A model generated the notes under the pieces. It searched no databases. It was not told the DNA's origin and worked only from the letters and a program-made list of their open reading frames with translations. 64,000 nucleotides of DNA from an uncultured Campylobacter sp. (GTDB lineage: Bacteria > Campylobacterota > Campylobacteria > Campylobacterales > Campylobacteraceae): NCBI RefSeq assembly GCF_938030145.1, contig NZ_CALHGM010000043.1:17326-81325 (forward strand), in the 5' to 3' direction. A program made the translations under genes and the position numbers. Shown here piece by piece: positions 17,350-26,560 of the stretch (its first letter is position 1; every line of letters starts with the position of its first letter).

Positions 17350-18321
17350 ATGAACGGAGCTATAAATTTCACTGCGACCTTCTCGCACGGCGTGGAGTGG
17401 GGCTGGCCGATCGCGGTCTATCTTTTGCTAGCGGGTATGAGTGGCGGCGCTTTGGTAGTCGCGATCCTCGTCAAATTTTATAAAAAACAGACCGAAAGCA
17501 CGCCGCTGTTTAAGGCTGCATCGCTGCTATCTTTCGTAGCGATCCTTCTGGGTATGGTCTGCCTGGTAGCCGATTTAGAGCGGCCGCTTCTTTTTTGGAA
17601 AATTTTGATTAATTATAACTTTACATCGGTTATGTCCGTGGGCGTGGCGGCGCTTTGCGTCTATATCCCGCTTAGCTTCGTAGCCTGCCTTTATGCGTTT
17701 GAAGCTGATCTTAGCGGATTTTTATCGCGTAGACTTACTTTTTTAAAAGGGCTTTTCACGCTCGTAATGAAAATTTTAAACGCGCTTCGCCCGCTGCTTC
17801 TTGCGCTTACGCTAGTTTTTGCGGTCGCGATCTGCGCCTATACGGGCTTTTTGATCTCGGTTTTAGTTAGATTTCCTATCCTTAATACCGCCGTTTTACC
17901 CGCGCTTTTCGTGGCATCGGGCTTATCGGCGGGCATTGCGGGCTCAAGCCTGATAGCCGCGCTTTTCTTTAAAGCAGACCAGCACGGCGGCGATCTTAAA
18001 GCTTTACACGCGGTCGAGTGGCCGGTTTTAGCGATGGAAATTTTACTAATCGGCATGATTTTCGTCTCGCTAGTAACGGGCAGCGACGTGCAAAAAGCCG
18101 CGAGCGTCGCCTTTAGCGAGGGAATTTACGCGCGTCTTTTTTGGCTAGGCGTCGTAGGCGTTGGTTTTTGCGTACCGCTCGTTTTAAATTTCGCACTGGG
18201 CAAAAAGATCGCTCACACCGCGTTTGCGTTCTACGTTAGCGCGCTTGCCAGCGTGGTCGGGGTATTACTTCTTAGAATGTTTATACTATACGCAGGTCAA
18301 ACTTACGATATAATAATGTAA
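17350..18321 (+). CDS. mccD: NrfD-like membrane quinol dehydrogenase subunit MccD
   Basis: This 323-residue integral membrane protein has eight to nine hydrophobic segments and the NrfD/PsrC family start HGVEWGWPIAVYLLLAGMSG. It should oxidise menaquinol and pass electrons to the iron-sulfur protein MccC. The ATG follows the mccC stop by one base with a GGGGGTG site. CcsBA follows 15 bases later, in the same transcription unit. Confidence 0.92.
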   Translation: MNGAINFTATFSHGVEWGWPIAVYLLLAGMSGGALVVAILVKFYKKQTESTPLFKAASLLSFVAILLGMVCLVADLERPLLFWKILINYNFTSVMSVGVAALCVYIPLSFVACLYAFEADLSGFLSRRLTFLKGLFTLVMKILNALRPLLLALTLVFAVAICAYTGFLISVLVRFPILNTAVLPALFVASGLSAGIAGSSLIAALFFKADQHGGDLKALHAVEWPVLAMEILLIGMIFVSLVTGSDVQKAASVAFSEGIYARLFWLGVVGVGFCVPLVLNFALGKKIAHTAFAFYVSALASVVGVLLLRMFILYAGQTYDIIM

Positions 18322-18336
18322 AACTGCGGAGGGTTA

Positions 18337-21027
18337 ATGAGCGCGCTAAAAATATTAAAATTTTTCATCTCTTACAAGTTCGCGCTCTGCCTCCTTTTTA
18401 TTCTAGCCGCAGGTGCCGGCGTCGCGACCTTTTTAGAGAGCATTTACGATACGCAAACTGCTAAAATTTTAGTCTATGAGGCGCGCTGGTACGAGTGCGT
18501 CATGGGTGCGGCGACGCTGAGCCTGCTCGGCATTATAATTAAAACCAAAATGTGGCGCCACTTCGGCTCCTTCGTCCTTCACGCGGCATTTATCGTCATC
18601 TTTATCGGCGCGGCGCTGACGCGCTATTTTGGCACCGAGGGCGTGCTGCACGTAAGGGCGGGCGAGAGCGAAAACGAGATGGTAAGCGTCAAGCCATACT
18701 TGCAAATCCGCACGCAAGACGCGCTGTTTGAGCATCCGCTAAATCTGTCTCAGATCGGCGATAACGATTTTAGCTTCACGCAAAGTATAAATTCTAAAAG
18801 CTTCACCGTCAAATTTAGCTCCTACAAACCCGCGCCCAAAGGCGAGCAGAGCACGCTTGCGGTAAAGGCGGGCTTTGAGGGCGGAAGCGAGCAAGAAGCG
18901 CAGCTGCGCGGCGGCGCGGGCTGGCTCGGGGAGCCTAAAATTTTAAACTTTGACGGCGAGGAGATAATGCTAAGCTGGGGCTCGAAACTGATAGGGCTTC
19001 CGTTTGCGGTAAAGCTTTTGAAATTTAAGCTCGAGCGCTACCCAGGCTCGCAAAGTCCATCATCCTACGCCAGCGACGTTGAAATTTTAAAAGAGAGCAA
19101 GAGCGCGGGAGAGCATGAAATTTATATGAACCACCCGCTAAACTTTGACGGCTTTAAGCTCTTTCAGTCCTCCTACGACACCGACGAGCTGGGCACGGTG
19201 CTGGAGCTTAATCGCGATCCGGGTAAAATCCCCACTTATTTCGGCTATTTCTTGCTTTGCGTCGGATTTATCGGCAATCTTTTTACTGCGGGCAGCAGGT
19301 TTAAAAAGCTCGCTAAATTTATCAAAAATAACGCGCCCGCCGCGCTCCTTTTGATCGCGCCGCTTTTTTTCAGCATTGAGCTTCGCGCCGCGGATGAAAA
19401 CTATCTAGCAAACCTTAAAACTAACTCGCGAGTTCATGCAAACGGCGCGTTCGCGGAGCTCTTGGTGCAAGATTACATGGGCAGAATCAAGCCGCTTAGC
19501 ACCGAAGCAAGCGAGATCGTAAATAAAATTTCAGGCACGGATTCGCTCTATGGCTTAAGCGCCGAGCAGATGATCCTAGGAATGAGCCTAAATCCCGCGT
19601 TTTGGCGCGATCAAAAGATCATCAGGATTAAAAACGACGAGATCAAAAAGATGCTAGGCTTAGCGCCGCAGGAGCGATATGCGAGCTTCAATTCGGTCTT
19701 TGATGAAAACGGCAACTACAAGCTCGCCCACGCCCTGGACGAGGCGAATGAAAAAAGCGCCTCGCGCCGCGGCGTGCTCGATAACGAGCTGATTAAATTC
19801 GACGAGCGGCTAAACATCGCATATCTGACCTTTAGAGGAGTGTTTTTTAAATTTATCCCCGTACCGAACGATCCGCAAAACGCGTGGCTCTCGCCGAACG
19901 ACGCCTTTGCGGATTATAGGATCGCTCCGCAGATCAAAGGCGTGCTAAATGACTATCTAAACGGCCTGCAAGACGGAATTTCGGATAATGATTGGGCTAA
20001 AGCGGATGCAGCACTTGCAGAGCTGAAAAACTATCAAAGAGCCACCTCGGCGGCTATTCTTCCTAGCGTTAGCCGCGTCAAGGCCGAGGTGTTTTACAAC
20101 AAAGCTTCGGTTTTTAAAAAGCTCGTTTATTGCTATATGATCCTAGGCGGCGTAGCTCTAATATTGGCGCTTTTGGGCGCACTTTGTGGCAAACGCTTCA
20201 TGCTCGCGCAAAAAATTTTATTCGCAGCCTTTGCGATATGTTTTACCGCACATACCCTTACGCTTGCGCTGCGCTGGTACGTCGCGGCTCACGCGCCGTG
20301 GAGCGATAGCTATGAGTCGATGATCTACATCGGCTGGTCGGCGACGCTTGCCGGGATCATATTTTTTAGAAAGTCCCTACTTACGCTAAGCGCGAGCTGC
20401 TTGCTAGCCAGCATCGTGATGCTGGTAGCGCATATGAGCTTCGTAAACCAGCAGATTACCAACCTCGTGCCGGTGCTAAAATCGTATTGGCTTAGCATCC
20501 ACGTATCTGTTATCACGGCTAGCTACGGATTTTTAGGGCTTAGCTGCCTGCTTGGGCTTTTGGCTCTTATTTTAATGGCGCTTAAAAACAGTGCCAATCG
20601 CGAGCGGCTTAACGCGCAGATCAGATATATAACGGCGATCAACGAGATCAGCCTCATCGTGGGACTTTCGATGCTGACGCTCGGAAATTTCTTCGGCGGC
20701 GTGTGGGCGAATGAGAGCTGGGGGCGATACTGGGGCTGGGATAGCAAAGAGACCTGGTCATATGTCTCGATCATCGTCTATGCGATCGTGCTGCATCTAA
20801 AGCTTATCCCGAAACTCGGCTCGATCTATGTTTATTGCGTGAGCTCGACGCTCGCGTATAGCTCGATCATAATGACCTATTTCGGCGTAAATTTCTACCT
20901 CACCGGCATGCACTCTTACGCCGCGGGCGATGCGCCGCAGATACCCGCGCCGTTTTATTGTATAATAGCGGCGGTCTTTTTAATAATCGCTCTTGCTTTC
21001 AGAGGCAGGGACGTAAAAACGATATGA
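18337..21027 (+). CDS. ccsA1: Fused ResB-ResC cytochrome c heme lyase CcsBA for the CX15CH heme
   Basis: This 896-residue fused System II cytochrome c synthase has a ResB-like N-terminal half (membrane segments about 11-31, 57-77 and 84-104, then a large periplasmic domain). The ResC-like C-terminal half carries the WWD heme-handling motif WGRYWGWDSKETW (about residues 795-807). It attaches heme to apocytochromes in the periplasm. Its position at the end of mccABCD matches the dedicated lyase CcsA1, which in Wolinella is needed for the unusual CX15CH site. The substrate assignment is therefore by position. A general CcsBA for CXXCH cytochromes presumably exists elsewhere. Confidence 0.9.
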   Translation: MSALKILKFFISYKFALCLLFILAAGAGVATFLESIYDTQTAKILVYEARWYECVMGAATLSLLGIIIKTKMWRHFGSFVLHAAFIVIFIGAALTRYFGTEGVLHVRAGESENEMVSVKPYLQIRTQDALFEHPLNLSQIGDNDFSFTQSINSKSFTVKFSSYKPAPKGEQSTLAVKAGFEGGSEQEAQLRGGAGWLGEPKILNFDGEEIMLSWGSKLIGLPFAVKLLKFKLERYPGSQSPSSYASDVEILKESKSAGEHEIYMNHPLNFDGFKLFQSSYDTDELGTVLELNRDPGKIPTYFGYFLLCVGFIGNLFTAGSRFKKLAKFIKNNAPAALLLIAPLFFSIELRAADENYLANLKTNSRVHANGAFAELLVQDYMGRIKPLSTEASEIVNKISGTDSLYGLSAEQMILGMSLNPAFWRDQKIIRIKNDEIKKMLGLAPQERYASFNSVFDENGNYKLAHALDEANEKSASRRGVLDNELIKFDERLNIAYLTFRGVFFKFIPVPNDPQNAWLSPNDAFADYRIAPQIKGVLNDYLNGLQDGISDNDWAKADAALAELKNYQRATSAAILPSVSRVKAEVFYNKASVFKKLVYCYMILGGVALILALLGALCGKRFMLAQKILFAAFAICFTAHTLTLALRWYVAAHAPWSDSYESMIYIGWSATLAGIIFFRKSLLTLSASCLLASIVMLVAHMSFVNQQITNLVPVLKSYWLSIHVSVITASYGFLGLSCLLGLLALILMALKNSANRERLNAQIRYITAINEISLIVGLSMLTLGNFFGGVWANESWGRYWGWDSKETWSYVSIIVYAIVLHLKLIPKLGSIYVYCVSSTLAYSSIIMTYFGVNFYLTGMHSYAAGDAPQIPAPFYCIIAAVFLIIALAFRGRDVKTI

Positions 21028-21037
21028 AGGAGTAAAT

Positions 21038-21871
21038 TTGAAAAAATTTCTAATAGCGTTAGCCTTGGCTGCCGCGGCAAATGCGGGCTTTATCAGCGAG
21101 GGCATTCAGGCACAGCAAAGCGGCGATCATAAAAAACTCGCAGAAATTTACGAGCGAGCGTGCGGTTTGGAAAATAAAGCTTCGGGCTGCTATAATCTAG
21201 CCGTTTTGTATTTTGAGGGCACCGGCAACGTAGAGAAAAATTTCGAAAAAGCGATCAGCCTCTACGAGAAGGCGTGTAGCGCTAAATTTGCGCTTGCATG
21301 TAATAATCTAGGCTATATCTACGAAAGCGGCAACGGCGCTGATCAAAATTTTACCAAAGCCGCGGCTTATTACGAAAAAGCCTGCAAAGATAACGAAGGC
21401 TGCACCTCGCTCGGGCTTTTATACGCAAACGGCGCGGGGCTTGCAAAGGACGTCGCTAAGGCGGCGAGCCTTTATGAGAAGGCCTGCACCTACGGCGATA
21501 TGATGGGCTGCAACAACCTGGGCTATCTGTATCTGAAAGGCGAAGGCGTGCAGCAAAGCTTCGCAAAGGCTAAAATTTTTTATGAAAAAGCTTGCGGTGG
21601 CGACATCGGCATCGGCTGTAACAACCTTGGCTATCTATACGCCTTCGGGCAGGGGGTGGGCCAGGATTATAAGCAAGCAAAGCAGCAGTATGAAAAGGCG
21701 TGCAATCTCGGCCACTTCGACGGTTGCAATAATTTAGCCATAATGTATGCCGAAGGTAAGGGCGTGAAGTCCGATAATGCCAAAGCAAAAGAGTTTTTCA
21801 AAAAAAGCTGCGACGGCGGCATCAAGATGGGATGCGAGAATTTGGAATTTTTAAATTCGATTAGTAAGTAG
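21038..21871 (+). CDS. Secreted Sel1-repeat (Hcp-like) cysteine-rich protein
   Basis: The product has 277 residues, with a signal peptide (1-16) followed by about six Sel1-like repeats of 36 residues. Each has a pair of cysteines in the pattern YEKAC...GCNNLGYLY, as in Helicobacter cysteine-rich proteins, where the pairs form disulfides that lock each helical hairpin. It starts at a TTG with an AAGGAG site only 10 bases after ccsA1, so it may be co-transcribed with the mcc genes. The function is unknown. A scaffold or assembly role in the periplasm is possible. Confidence 0.85.
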   Translation: MKKFLIALALAAAANAGFISEGIQAQQSGDHKKLAEIYERACGLENKASGCYNLAVLYFEGTGNVEKNFEKAISLYEKACSAKFALACNNLGYIYESGNGADQNFTKAAAYYEKACKDNEGCTSLGLLYANGAGLAKDVAKAASLYEKACTYGDMMGCNNLGYLYLKGEGVQQSFAKAKIFYEKACGGDIGIGCNNLGYLYAFGQGVGQDYKQAKQQYEKACNLGHFDGCNNLAIMYAEGKGVKSDNAKAKEFFKKSCDGGIKMGCENLEFLNSISK

Positions 21872-21902
21872 ATTTAAAACATCAAATTTTTAAGGAGACA
21901 GT

Positions 21903-23027
21903 ATGATTTTACGTTCGTTTTTAGCTTCGGCTGCGCTCGTCGCGTTCGTTTTCGGTGCCTCGATGGACGGGGCCAATAAACCGGCAAAGCCTATGTTTCA
22001 AAGCGTGGATCCTAGCAAGGCTACGCTCGTAGGAAGCGGCGAGGGCAAAGAATACTGCGCCGTTTGCGGAATGAATTTGGTTAAATTTTATAAAACCAAC
22101 CATGTTTGGAACGGCAAGCAAGTAGCTTCTCTGCACTGCTTGTACGAGCTAACGGAGGGGAAAATTCCAAGCGATGCGCAGGTCGTCGATACGAAAAATC
22201 TAAATTTGATCGACGTAAATAAAGCCTTTTACGTCGTGGGCAGCAAGGTCAAAGGCACGATGACGCGAAATAGCAAATATGCCTTCTCAACCGAAGCCGA
22301 CGCGAAAGAATTCCAAGCCGAAAACGGCGGCGAGATAGTGAACTTTGCCAAAGCCTACGAGATTGCGGGGCAGGACTTCGCGGGCGATAATAAGATGATC
22401 AAAGCCAAGCGCGAGGGCGGCGTTTACGCGCACGGTAAAGAATTTTACGAAACAAACTGCGCTAAAACTGAAGCGAAAAGCTTCAAAGCCATCTCCGAGC
22501 TTAAAGCTCATCTTAAAAAAACTTGCGACGCAAAGGGCGCAAACAAGGCACCTGACTACGACAAACACATACAAGCCGCGGCGCTGTATCTATGGGATGC
22601 GCCGGCAGATTTAGGCAGCAGCGGCAAAGATACAAAAGCGAAAAAGCCTGAGAAGATCGTCGTGCCTGAGGGCGCTAAATGCCCGGTCTGCGGCATGCTA
22701 GTGGGCAAAAACCCTAACTGGGCGGCGATGATAGAGGTTCAGGGCGGCGAGAATTTGTATTTTGACGGTGTAAAAGATATGATGAAATACTACTTCCAAA
22801 AGGGCAAGGGCTTTGATAAAATTTACGTAACCGACTACTACAAGCTTCATAAGATCGACGCTAAAAGCGCCTTTTACGTGCTCGGCTCCAACGTCTTAGG
22901 ACCGATGGGCGACGAGCTCATTGCGTTTGATAGCGAGAGCGCGGCTAAGACCTTCGCTAAAGATCACGGAGGCAAGAGCGTACTTAAATTTGATGAAATT
23001 CAAGAGAGCGTAATAGAAGGGCTATGA
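21903..23027 (+). CDS. Exported double NosL-domain protein, probable copper chaperone
   Basis: The product has 374 residues. A signal peptide (1-19) is followed by two NosL-like domains. The first (about 35-155) has CAVCGM and the second (about 255-370) has CPVCGM. Both contain the FYVVGS or FYVLGS beta-strand and a following segment typical of NosL. NosL proteins bind Cu(I) and deliver it to nitrous oxide reductase. The gene lies directly after mccABCD-ccsA1 rather than in the nos cluster, so the copper site of MccA is a plausible target. It overlaps the next gene by 4 bases (ATGA). Confidence 0.85.
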   Translation: MILRSFLASAALVAFVFGASMDGANKPAKPMFQSVDPSKATLVGSGEGKEYCAVCGMNLVKFYKTNHVWNGKQVASLHCLYELTEGKIPSDAQVVDTKNLNLIDVNKAFYVVGSKVKGTMTRNSKYAFSTEADAKEFQAENGGEIVNFAKAYEIAGQDFAGDNKMIKAKREGGVYAHGKEFYETNCAKTEAKSFKAISELKAHLKKTCDAKGANKAPDYDKHIQAAALYLWDAPADLGSSGKDTKAKKPEKIVVPEGAKCPVCGMLVGKNPNWAAMIEVQGGENLYFDGVKDMMKYYFQKGKGFDKIYVTDYYKLHKIDAKSAFYVLGSNVLGPMGDELIAFDSESAAKTFAKDHGGKSVLKFDEIQESVIEGL

Positions 23028-23212
23028 GGCTCATTTGCGCTTTAACGATCTTTTTTGCCGCCCTTTACGCGCTCATTGCGGTACATTACGTAAGTTTTGA
23101 TCGCGCAAAGGGTGAACAGTGTCTGCAAAAGCTCTCGCGCGAGATAAAGGACGTGCGGCTCTCAAGCAGCTTTAAGAGCAAAGCCTACGCGGAGTTCGTC
23201 TATGATAAGTAA
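23024..23212 (+). CDS. Small single-span membrane protein
   Basis: This 62-residue product has one N-terminal membrane helix (about 3-22) and a short basic periplasmic tail. It is translationally coupled on both sides, by a 4-base ATGA overlap with the NosL-like gene and an 11-base overlap with the permease gene. That coupling argues that it is a real part of the operon, perhaps an accessory subunit of the ABC module. No family was recognised. Confidence 0.7.
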   Translation: MRLICALTIFFAALYALIAVHYVSFDRAKGEQCLQKLSREIKDVRLSSSFKSKAYAEFVYDK

Positions 23213-24311
23213 AAGCTTCATCGACTACTCCGTAACTCTGCTGCGAAAAGACAGAGCCGATCACTTCTTTAGCTTTGCGATCTTTGCCTTTATCGTTTTT
23301 ATTTTAAGCTCGGTGCTTTTCATCTCGGGCTCCATTCAAAACGATCTCGAAAAGGTCATCAAGCTCAGACCCGACATCGTCGTAGAGGCTCTACGCGCGG
23401 GCAAACGCGATCTGATGCACGACGGCTATATCTACGATATCTCTAAAATCGCGGGCGTCAGCGAAGTGCAGGGCGCCGTGGATGGGATGTATTACTTCGC
23501 TCAAAAGCGCGTTTGGTTTCATATCGTAGGCGACGAAAGCCTGAGCGAAAATGAAATGATCGTAGGCGAGGGGGTAAAAGCGGCGATGGGCGAGTGGTAC
23601 TACGAGGACGAGTTTCACTTCTTAACCGAACAGCGCCTAATCGCGATTAAGATTAATAAAATTTCGCCGCACGAAAGCAGCATCGTCTCAAACGACGTGA
23701 TCTATCTCAACCCCGATACCGCGCGCGAGGTGCTAAGCCTGAAAGAGGGCGAATACACCAAGCTCTACGTAAGCGTGCCCAACCCCAACGAAGTAAGCGA
23801 AGTAGCGCTTAAGATCGTAAATTTATACCCCAACACGCAAGCCCTTAGCGCCGAGGACGCGGTGGCAGAAGTGAGGCATCTGTATTATTACAAGGGTGGA
23901 ATTTTTATGGTGCTTTACGCCGTGGCGATGATCTCATTTTTCATCTTGCTGAAAAATCAAATTTCGCTCGCGTACGGCGAGAAGAAAAAAGAGATCGCAA
24001 TCTTGCGCAGCATCGGCTTTTGCATAAAAGACATCATCGCGATGAAATTTATTCAAAATTTCATCGTCTCGCTAAGTGCGTATCTGCTCGGCGTCGCGGG
24101 CGCTTATGCTTATGTTTTTATCCTGGATGCGCCGCTTTTGCGCGATATATTCTTAGGCGGCGAGCTGCGAAATTTCATCACCTTCACGCCTGCGATAAAT
24201 TTTAATATGCTCTTTTTGATCTTCGTCTTTAGCGTGATCCCGTTTTTAGCCTTCGTCATCATCCCATCCTGGCGCATCGCTATCGGCGATATGAGTGAGG
24301 CGGTCAAATGA
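23202..24311 (+). CDS. FtsX/MacB-type ABC transporter permease
   Basis: The product has 369 residues with one N-terminal membrane helix (about 26-46), a large periplasmic domain and three C-terminal membrane helices (about 228-248, 280-305 and 335-355). The YGEKKKEIAILRSIGF motif before the last helices is characteristic of the LolC/E and MacB permease family, which work as mechanotransmitters rather than pores. It overlaps the ATPase gene by 4 bases. Together they form one ABC unit embedded in a NosL-containing operon. Confidence 0.88.
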   Translation: MISKSFIDYSVTLLRKDRADHFFSFAIFAFIVFILSSVLFISGSIQNDLEKVIKLRPDIVVEALRAGKRDLMHDGYIYDISKIAGVSEVQGAVDGMYYFAQKRVWFHIVGDESLSENEMIVGEGVKAAMGEWYYEDEFHFLTEQRLIAIKINKISPHESSIVSNDVIYLNPDTAREVLSLKEGEYTKLYVSVPNPNEVSEVALKIVNLYPNTQALSAEDAVAEVRHLYYYKGGIFMVLYAVAMISFFILLKNQISLAYGEKKKEIAILRSIGFCIKDIIAMKFIQNFIVSLSAYLLGVAGAYAYVFILDAPLLRDIFLGGELRNFITFTPAINFNMLFLIFVFSVIPFLAFVIIPSWRIAIGDMSEAVK

Positions 24312-24985
24312 GCAAGATAGAGATTAAGCAGCTTTTTAAAATTTACAACGAGGGCAGGGCGAATGAGTTTCGCGCTTTGAAAAATATAAGCTTAAGCGTC
24401 GAGGAAGGGCAGATCGTAATCTTAAAAGGCGTTAGCGGCAGCGGTAAAAGCACGCTTCTATCCATCATAGGCGCGCTTGCTAAGCCTAGCAGCGGCGAGG
24501 TTTTGGTTGACGGCGCAAACGTCTCCAAGCTCGCCGATATCGAAAGCTCCGCGTATCGCCATAAAAAAATCGGCTTTATCTTTCAGTCTTTCAACCTGCT
24601 TGAGGCGCTTAGCGTCTATAAAAACGTCCTTGCGCCGCTTAGCCTTGAGCGGCTGAGCAGAGATGAGCTTGGCGCGCGCATAGACGAAGCGATGCAGATT
24701 GCTAATATCGCGCATAAAAAAGATCAGATCGTCTCCAGCCTTAGCGGCGGCGAGAAGCAGCGCTGCGCTATCGCAAGGGCGCTCGTGATGGGGCCGCAGA
24801 TTATCTTGGCCGACGAGCCGACGGCAAATTTAGACAAACAAAACTCGCTCGGTTTTATCGAGATGCTCTCAAAGCTCAAAGAGCTTAAAAAAACCGTTTT
24901 GATCGCGACGCACGATATACTCTTCGACGAGCTAAGCTTCGTGGATCGATACGTGTTTTTAAAAGACGGGGAAATTTCAGCATGA
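24308..24985 (+). CDS. LolD/MacB-type ABC transporter ATP-binding protein
   Basis: This 225-residue ATPase has Walker A GVSGSGKST (about residues 41-49), the Q-loop in FIFQSFNLLEAL, the signature LSGGEKQRCAIARAL, Walker B IILADEPT and the switch His in ATHD. The length and motifs fit the LolD subfamily, which pairs with the adjacent FtsX-like permease. Both flanking genes overlap it by 4 bases, so the whole set is coupled. Confidence 0.92.
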   Translation: MSKIEIKQLFKIYNEGRANEFRALKNISLSVEEGQIVILKGVSGSGKSTLLSIIGALAKPSSGEVLVDGANVSKLADIESSAYRHKKIGFIFQSFNLLEALSVYKNVLAPLSLERLSRDELGARIDEAMQIANIAHKKDQIVSSLSGGEKQRCAIARALVMGPQIILADEPTANLDKQNSLGFIEMLSKLKELKKTVLIATHDILFDELSFVDRYVFLKDGEISA

Positions 24986-25935
24986 GCGTATTTTTATCGG
25001 GTAGCGTGATCGCGTTTTTGGCCGTGGAGCTGATCGTAATAGCGCTGATGTCGATCTCGCAGTTTTATATCGTGCGGATTATGCGCTACTGGGACTTTAA
25101 CGCCACCTCAAATTTACAATACGCCCTGGAGAAAAGAAACTATCTCATCAACACCATTTTGTTCTTCACGATAGCATGCAAGATCATTTTGTTTATATTT
25201 TTTGCGCTCTGCTTAAACGAGCTCTCTTCGGTCGTGCCCGGCGCGATGTGCTCCGCAGGCGTCGTGGGCTCGAACCGCTACGGCAATATCCTGTTGCTTT
25301 TAAAAATTTTACTGATCTTCGGCTTTGGGCTCTGGCTTATTTTAAACAGCCTCGATCTTAAAGCGGGCAAATTTCCCTATCTCAAGCGCAAATACCTGAT
25401 CTTTACCATCCTTTTTACGGGCGTTTTGGCGGAGTTTATTTTAGAAATTCTATTTTTTACCAACATCCCGCTGCGCGTGCCGGTGTTTTGCTGCTCGGTC
25501 GTATTTCGCGCGCCGAAGCTCCCGTTTGGATACACGCAGGCGCTTTTGGCGACCTTTTTCTACGCGATATTGGGCGCCATTTTGATCTTAAATTTCTTAA
25601 AACAGTCGATGGCTAGCTTTGCTCTAAATTTGCTCTTTTTATTCGTCGCATACTACGCGATCACCTATTTTTTCGGGCTTTACGTTTACGAGCAGCCCAA
25701 TCACAAATGCCCGTACTGCATGCTTTTGAAGGATTATTACTTCGTCGGCTACGCGATTTGGGGCTCGCTGTTTTTGGGCATATTTTTCGGCATCGTGCCG
25801 TTTTTAACGGAGCTTATCACTAAGCGCGCCTACACCCACCTGCTTAAATACTCCTCGTTCTGGCTCATTCTAAACGCGCTCATCTGCAGCGCTTACGTCG
25901 TCAAATACTACTTCGTGCGGGGCGCGCTGCTATGA
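24982..25935 (+). CDS. Polytopic membrane protein with CPYC redox motif
   Basis: This 317-residue protein has about eight membrane segments. Between two of them lies NHKCPYCMLLKD (about residues 245-256), a CXXC motif like that of thiol-disulfide and VKOR/DsbB-type proteins. A further cysteine pair (FCCSV) lies in an earlier loop. In an operon with NosL-like proteins and an ABC module it could keep copper-binding thiols reduced or receive copper. No family was recognised, so the function remains open. It overlaps both neighbours by 4 bases. Confidence 0.75.
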   Translation: MSVFLSGSVIAFLAVELIVIALMSISQFYIVRIMRYWDFNATSNLQYALEKRNYLINTILFFTIACKIILFIFFALCLNELSSVVPGAMCSAGVVGSNRYGNILLLLKILLIFGFGLWLILNSLDLKAGKFPYLKRKYLIFTILFTGVLAEFILEILFFTNIPLRVPVFCCSVVFRAPKLPFGYTQALLATFFYAILGAILILNFLKQSMASFALNLLFLFVAYYAITYFFGLYVYEQPNHKCPYCMLLKDYYFVGYAIWGSLFLGIFFGIVPFLTELITKRAYTHLLKYSSFWLILNALICSAYVVKYYFVRGALL

Positions 25936-26441
25936 TTAAGAAAATTTTTGCCGCGGTTTTGCTCGCCTGCGTGATGGGGTTACTCATATCGTCTATGGAT
26001 ATAGCCGAATCCAAAATTTCCGTCCGCCACGGCAATACGGATAAGCAGCCGCTGCAGATTGAATTCGGCAAATACCTATGCCACGAGAGCGGCACGGTGA
26101 TAAACGATCTGTACAACACCGCCCAGGCCGTTATGCCAAACGGCGATACATATTTTTTCAACGACATCGCAAATGTCTTCATGTGGCTGATGCGGCAAAA
26201 AAATAAGGACGAGATCGTAGTGTGGGTTTATTCGCAAGACACCGAAAAATACATCATCGCCAAGGACGCCTGGTACTCGCGCGTCGAGATCACGCCGATG
26301 GGCTACGGCTTTGGGGCGTATGAGTTTCACAACTACGGCAGGAGCGACTACTACTATGACGAGATCGTGCTGTGCGCCGCTCGCGGCGAGACGCTGCTAA
26401 ATCCGCTCATCAACATCCTGCTATCTGAAAATAAAATTTAG
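25932..26441 (+). CDS. NosL-like periplasmic protein
   Basis: The product has 169 residues with an N-terminal signal or anchor (about 4-22). The core resembles NosL: a single Cys in YLCHES, DTYFFNDIANVFMWL, the VYSQDTEKYIIAKDAWYSR strand and TPMGYGFGAYEF. It lacks the usual CXXCGM pair, keeping one Cys and several His/Met residues. It closes a five-gene overlapping operon and is probably another copper-handling component. Its 3' end forms the first unit of a tandem repeat that runs into the spacer. Confidence 0.75.
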   Translation: MIKKIFAAVLLACVMGLLISSMDIAESKISVRHGNTDKQPLQIEFGKYLCHESGTVINDLYNTAQAVMPNGDTYFFNDIANVFMWLMRQKNKDEIVVWVYSQDTEKYIIAKDAWYSRVEITPMGYGFGAYEFHNYGRSDYYYDEIVLCAARGETLLNPLINILLSENKI

Positions 26442-26560
26442 CCTCGCAGCGGATCGGGAAATAAAATTTAGTCCTGCGATGGATCGGAAATAAAATTTAA
26501 CCCTTCGGCGGATATGAAATAAAATTTAGCCGTGCGGCAGATATGAAATAAAATTTAACT
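26431..26560. repeat. Imperfect tandem repeat, five units of 29-30 bases
   Basis: ATAAAATTTA recurs at 26431, 26461, 26490, 26519 and 26548. Each copy is followed by a similar GC-rich word (such as GCCTCGCAGCGGATCGG). The first unit overlaps the last codons and stop of the preceding gene, so the array probably grew from that gene's 3' end. Confidence 0.85.

Noticed and set aside
26431..26560. CRISPR-like array
   Set aside because: The 29-30 base units are contiguous and imperfect throughout, with no alternation of constant repeats and unique spacers and no cas genes.
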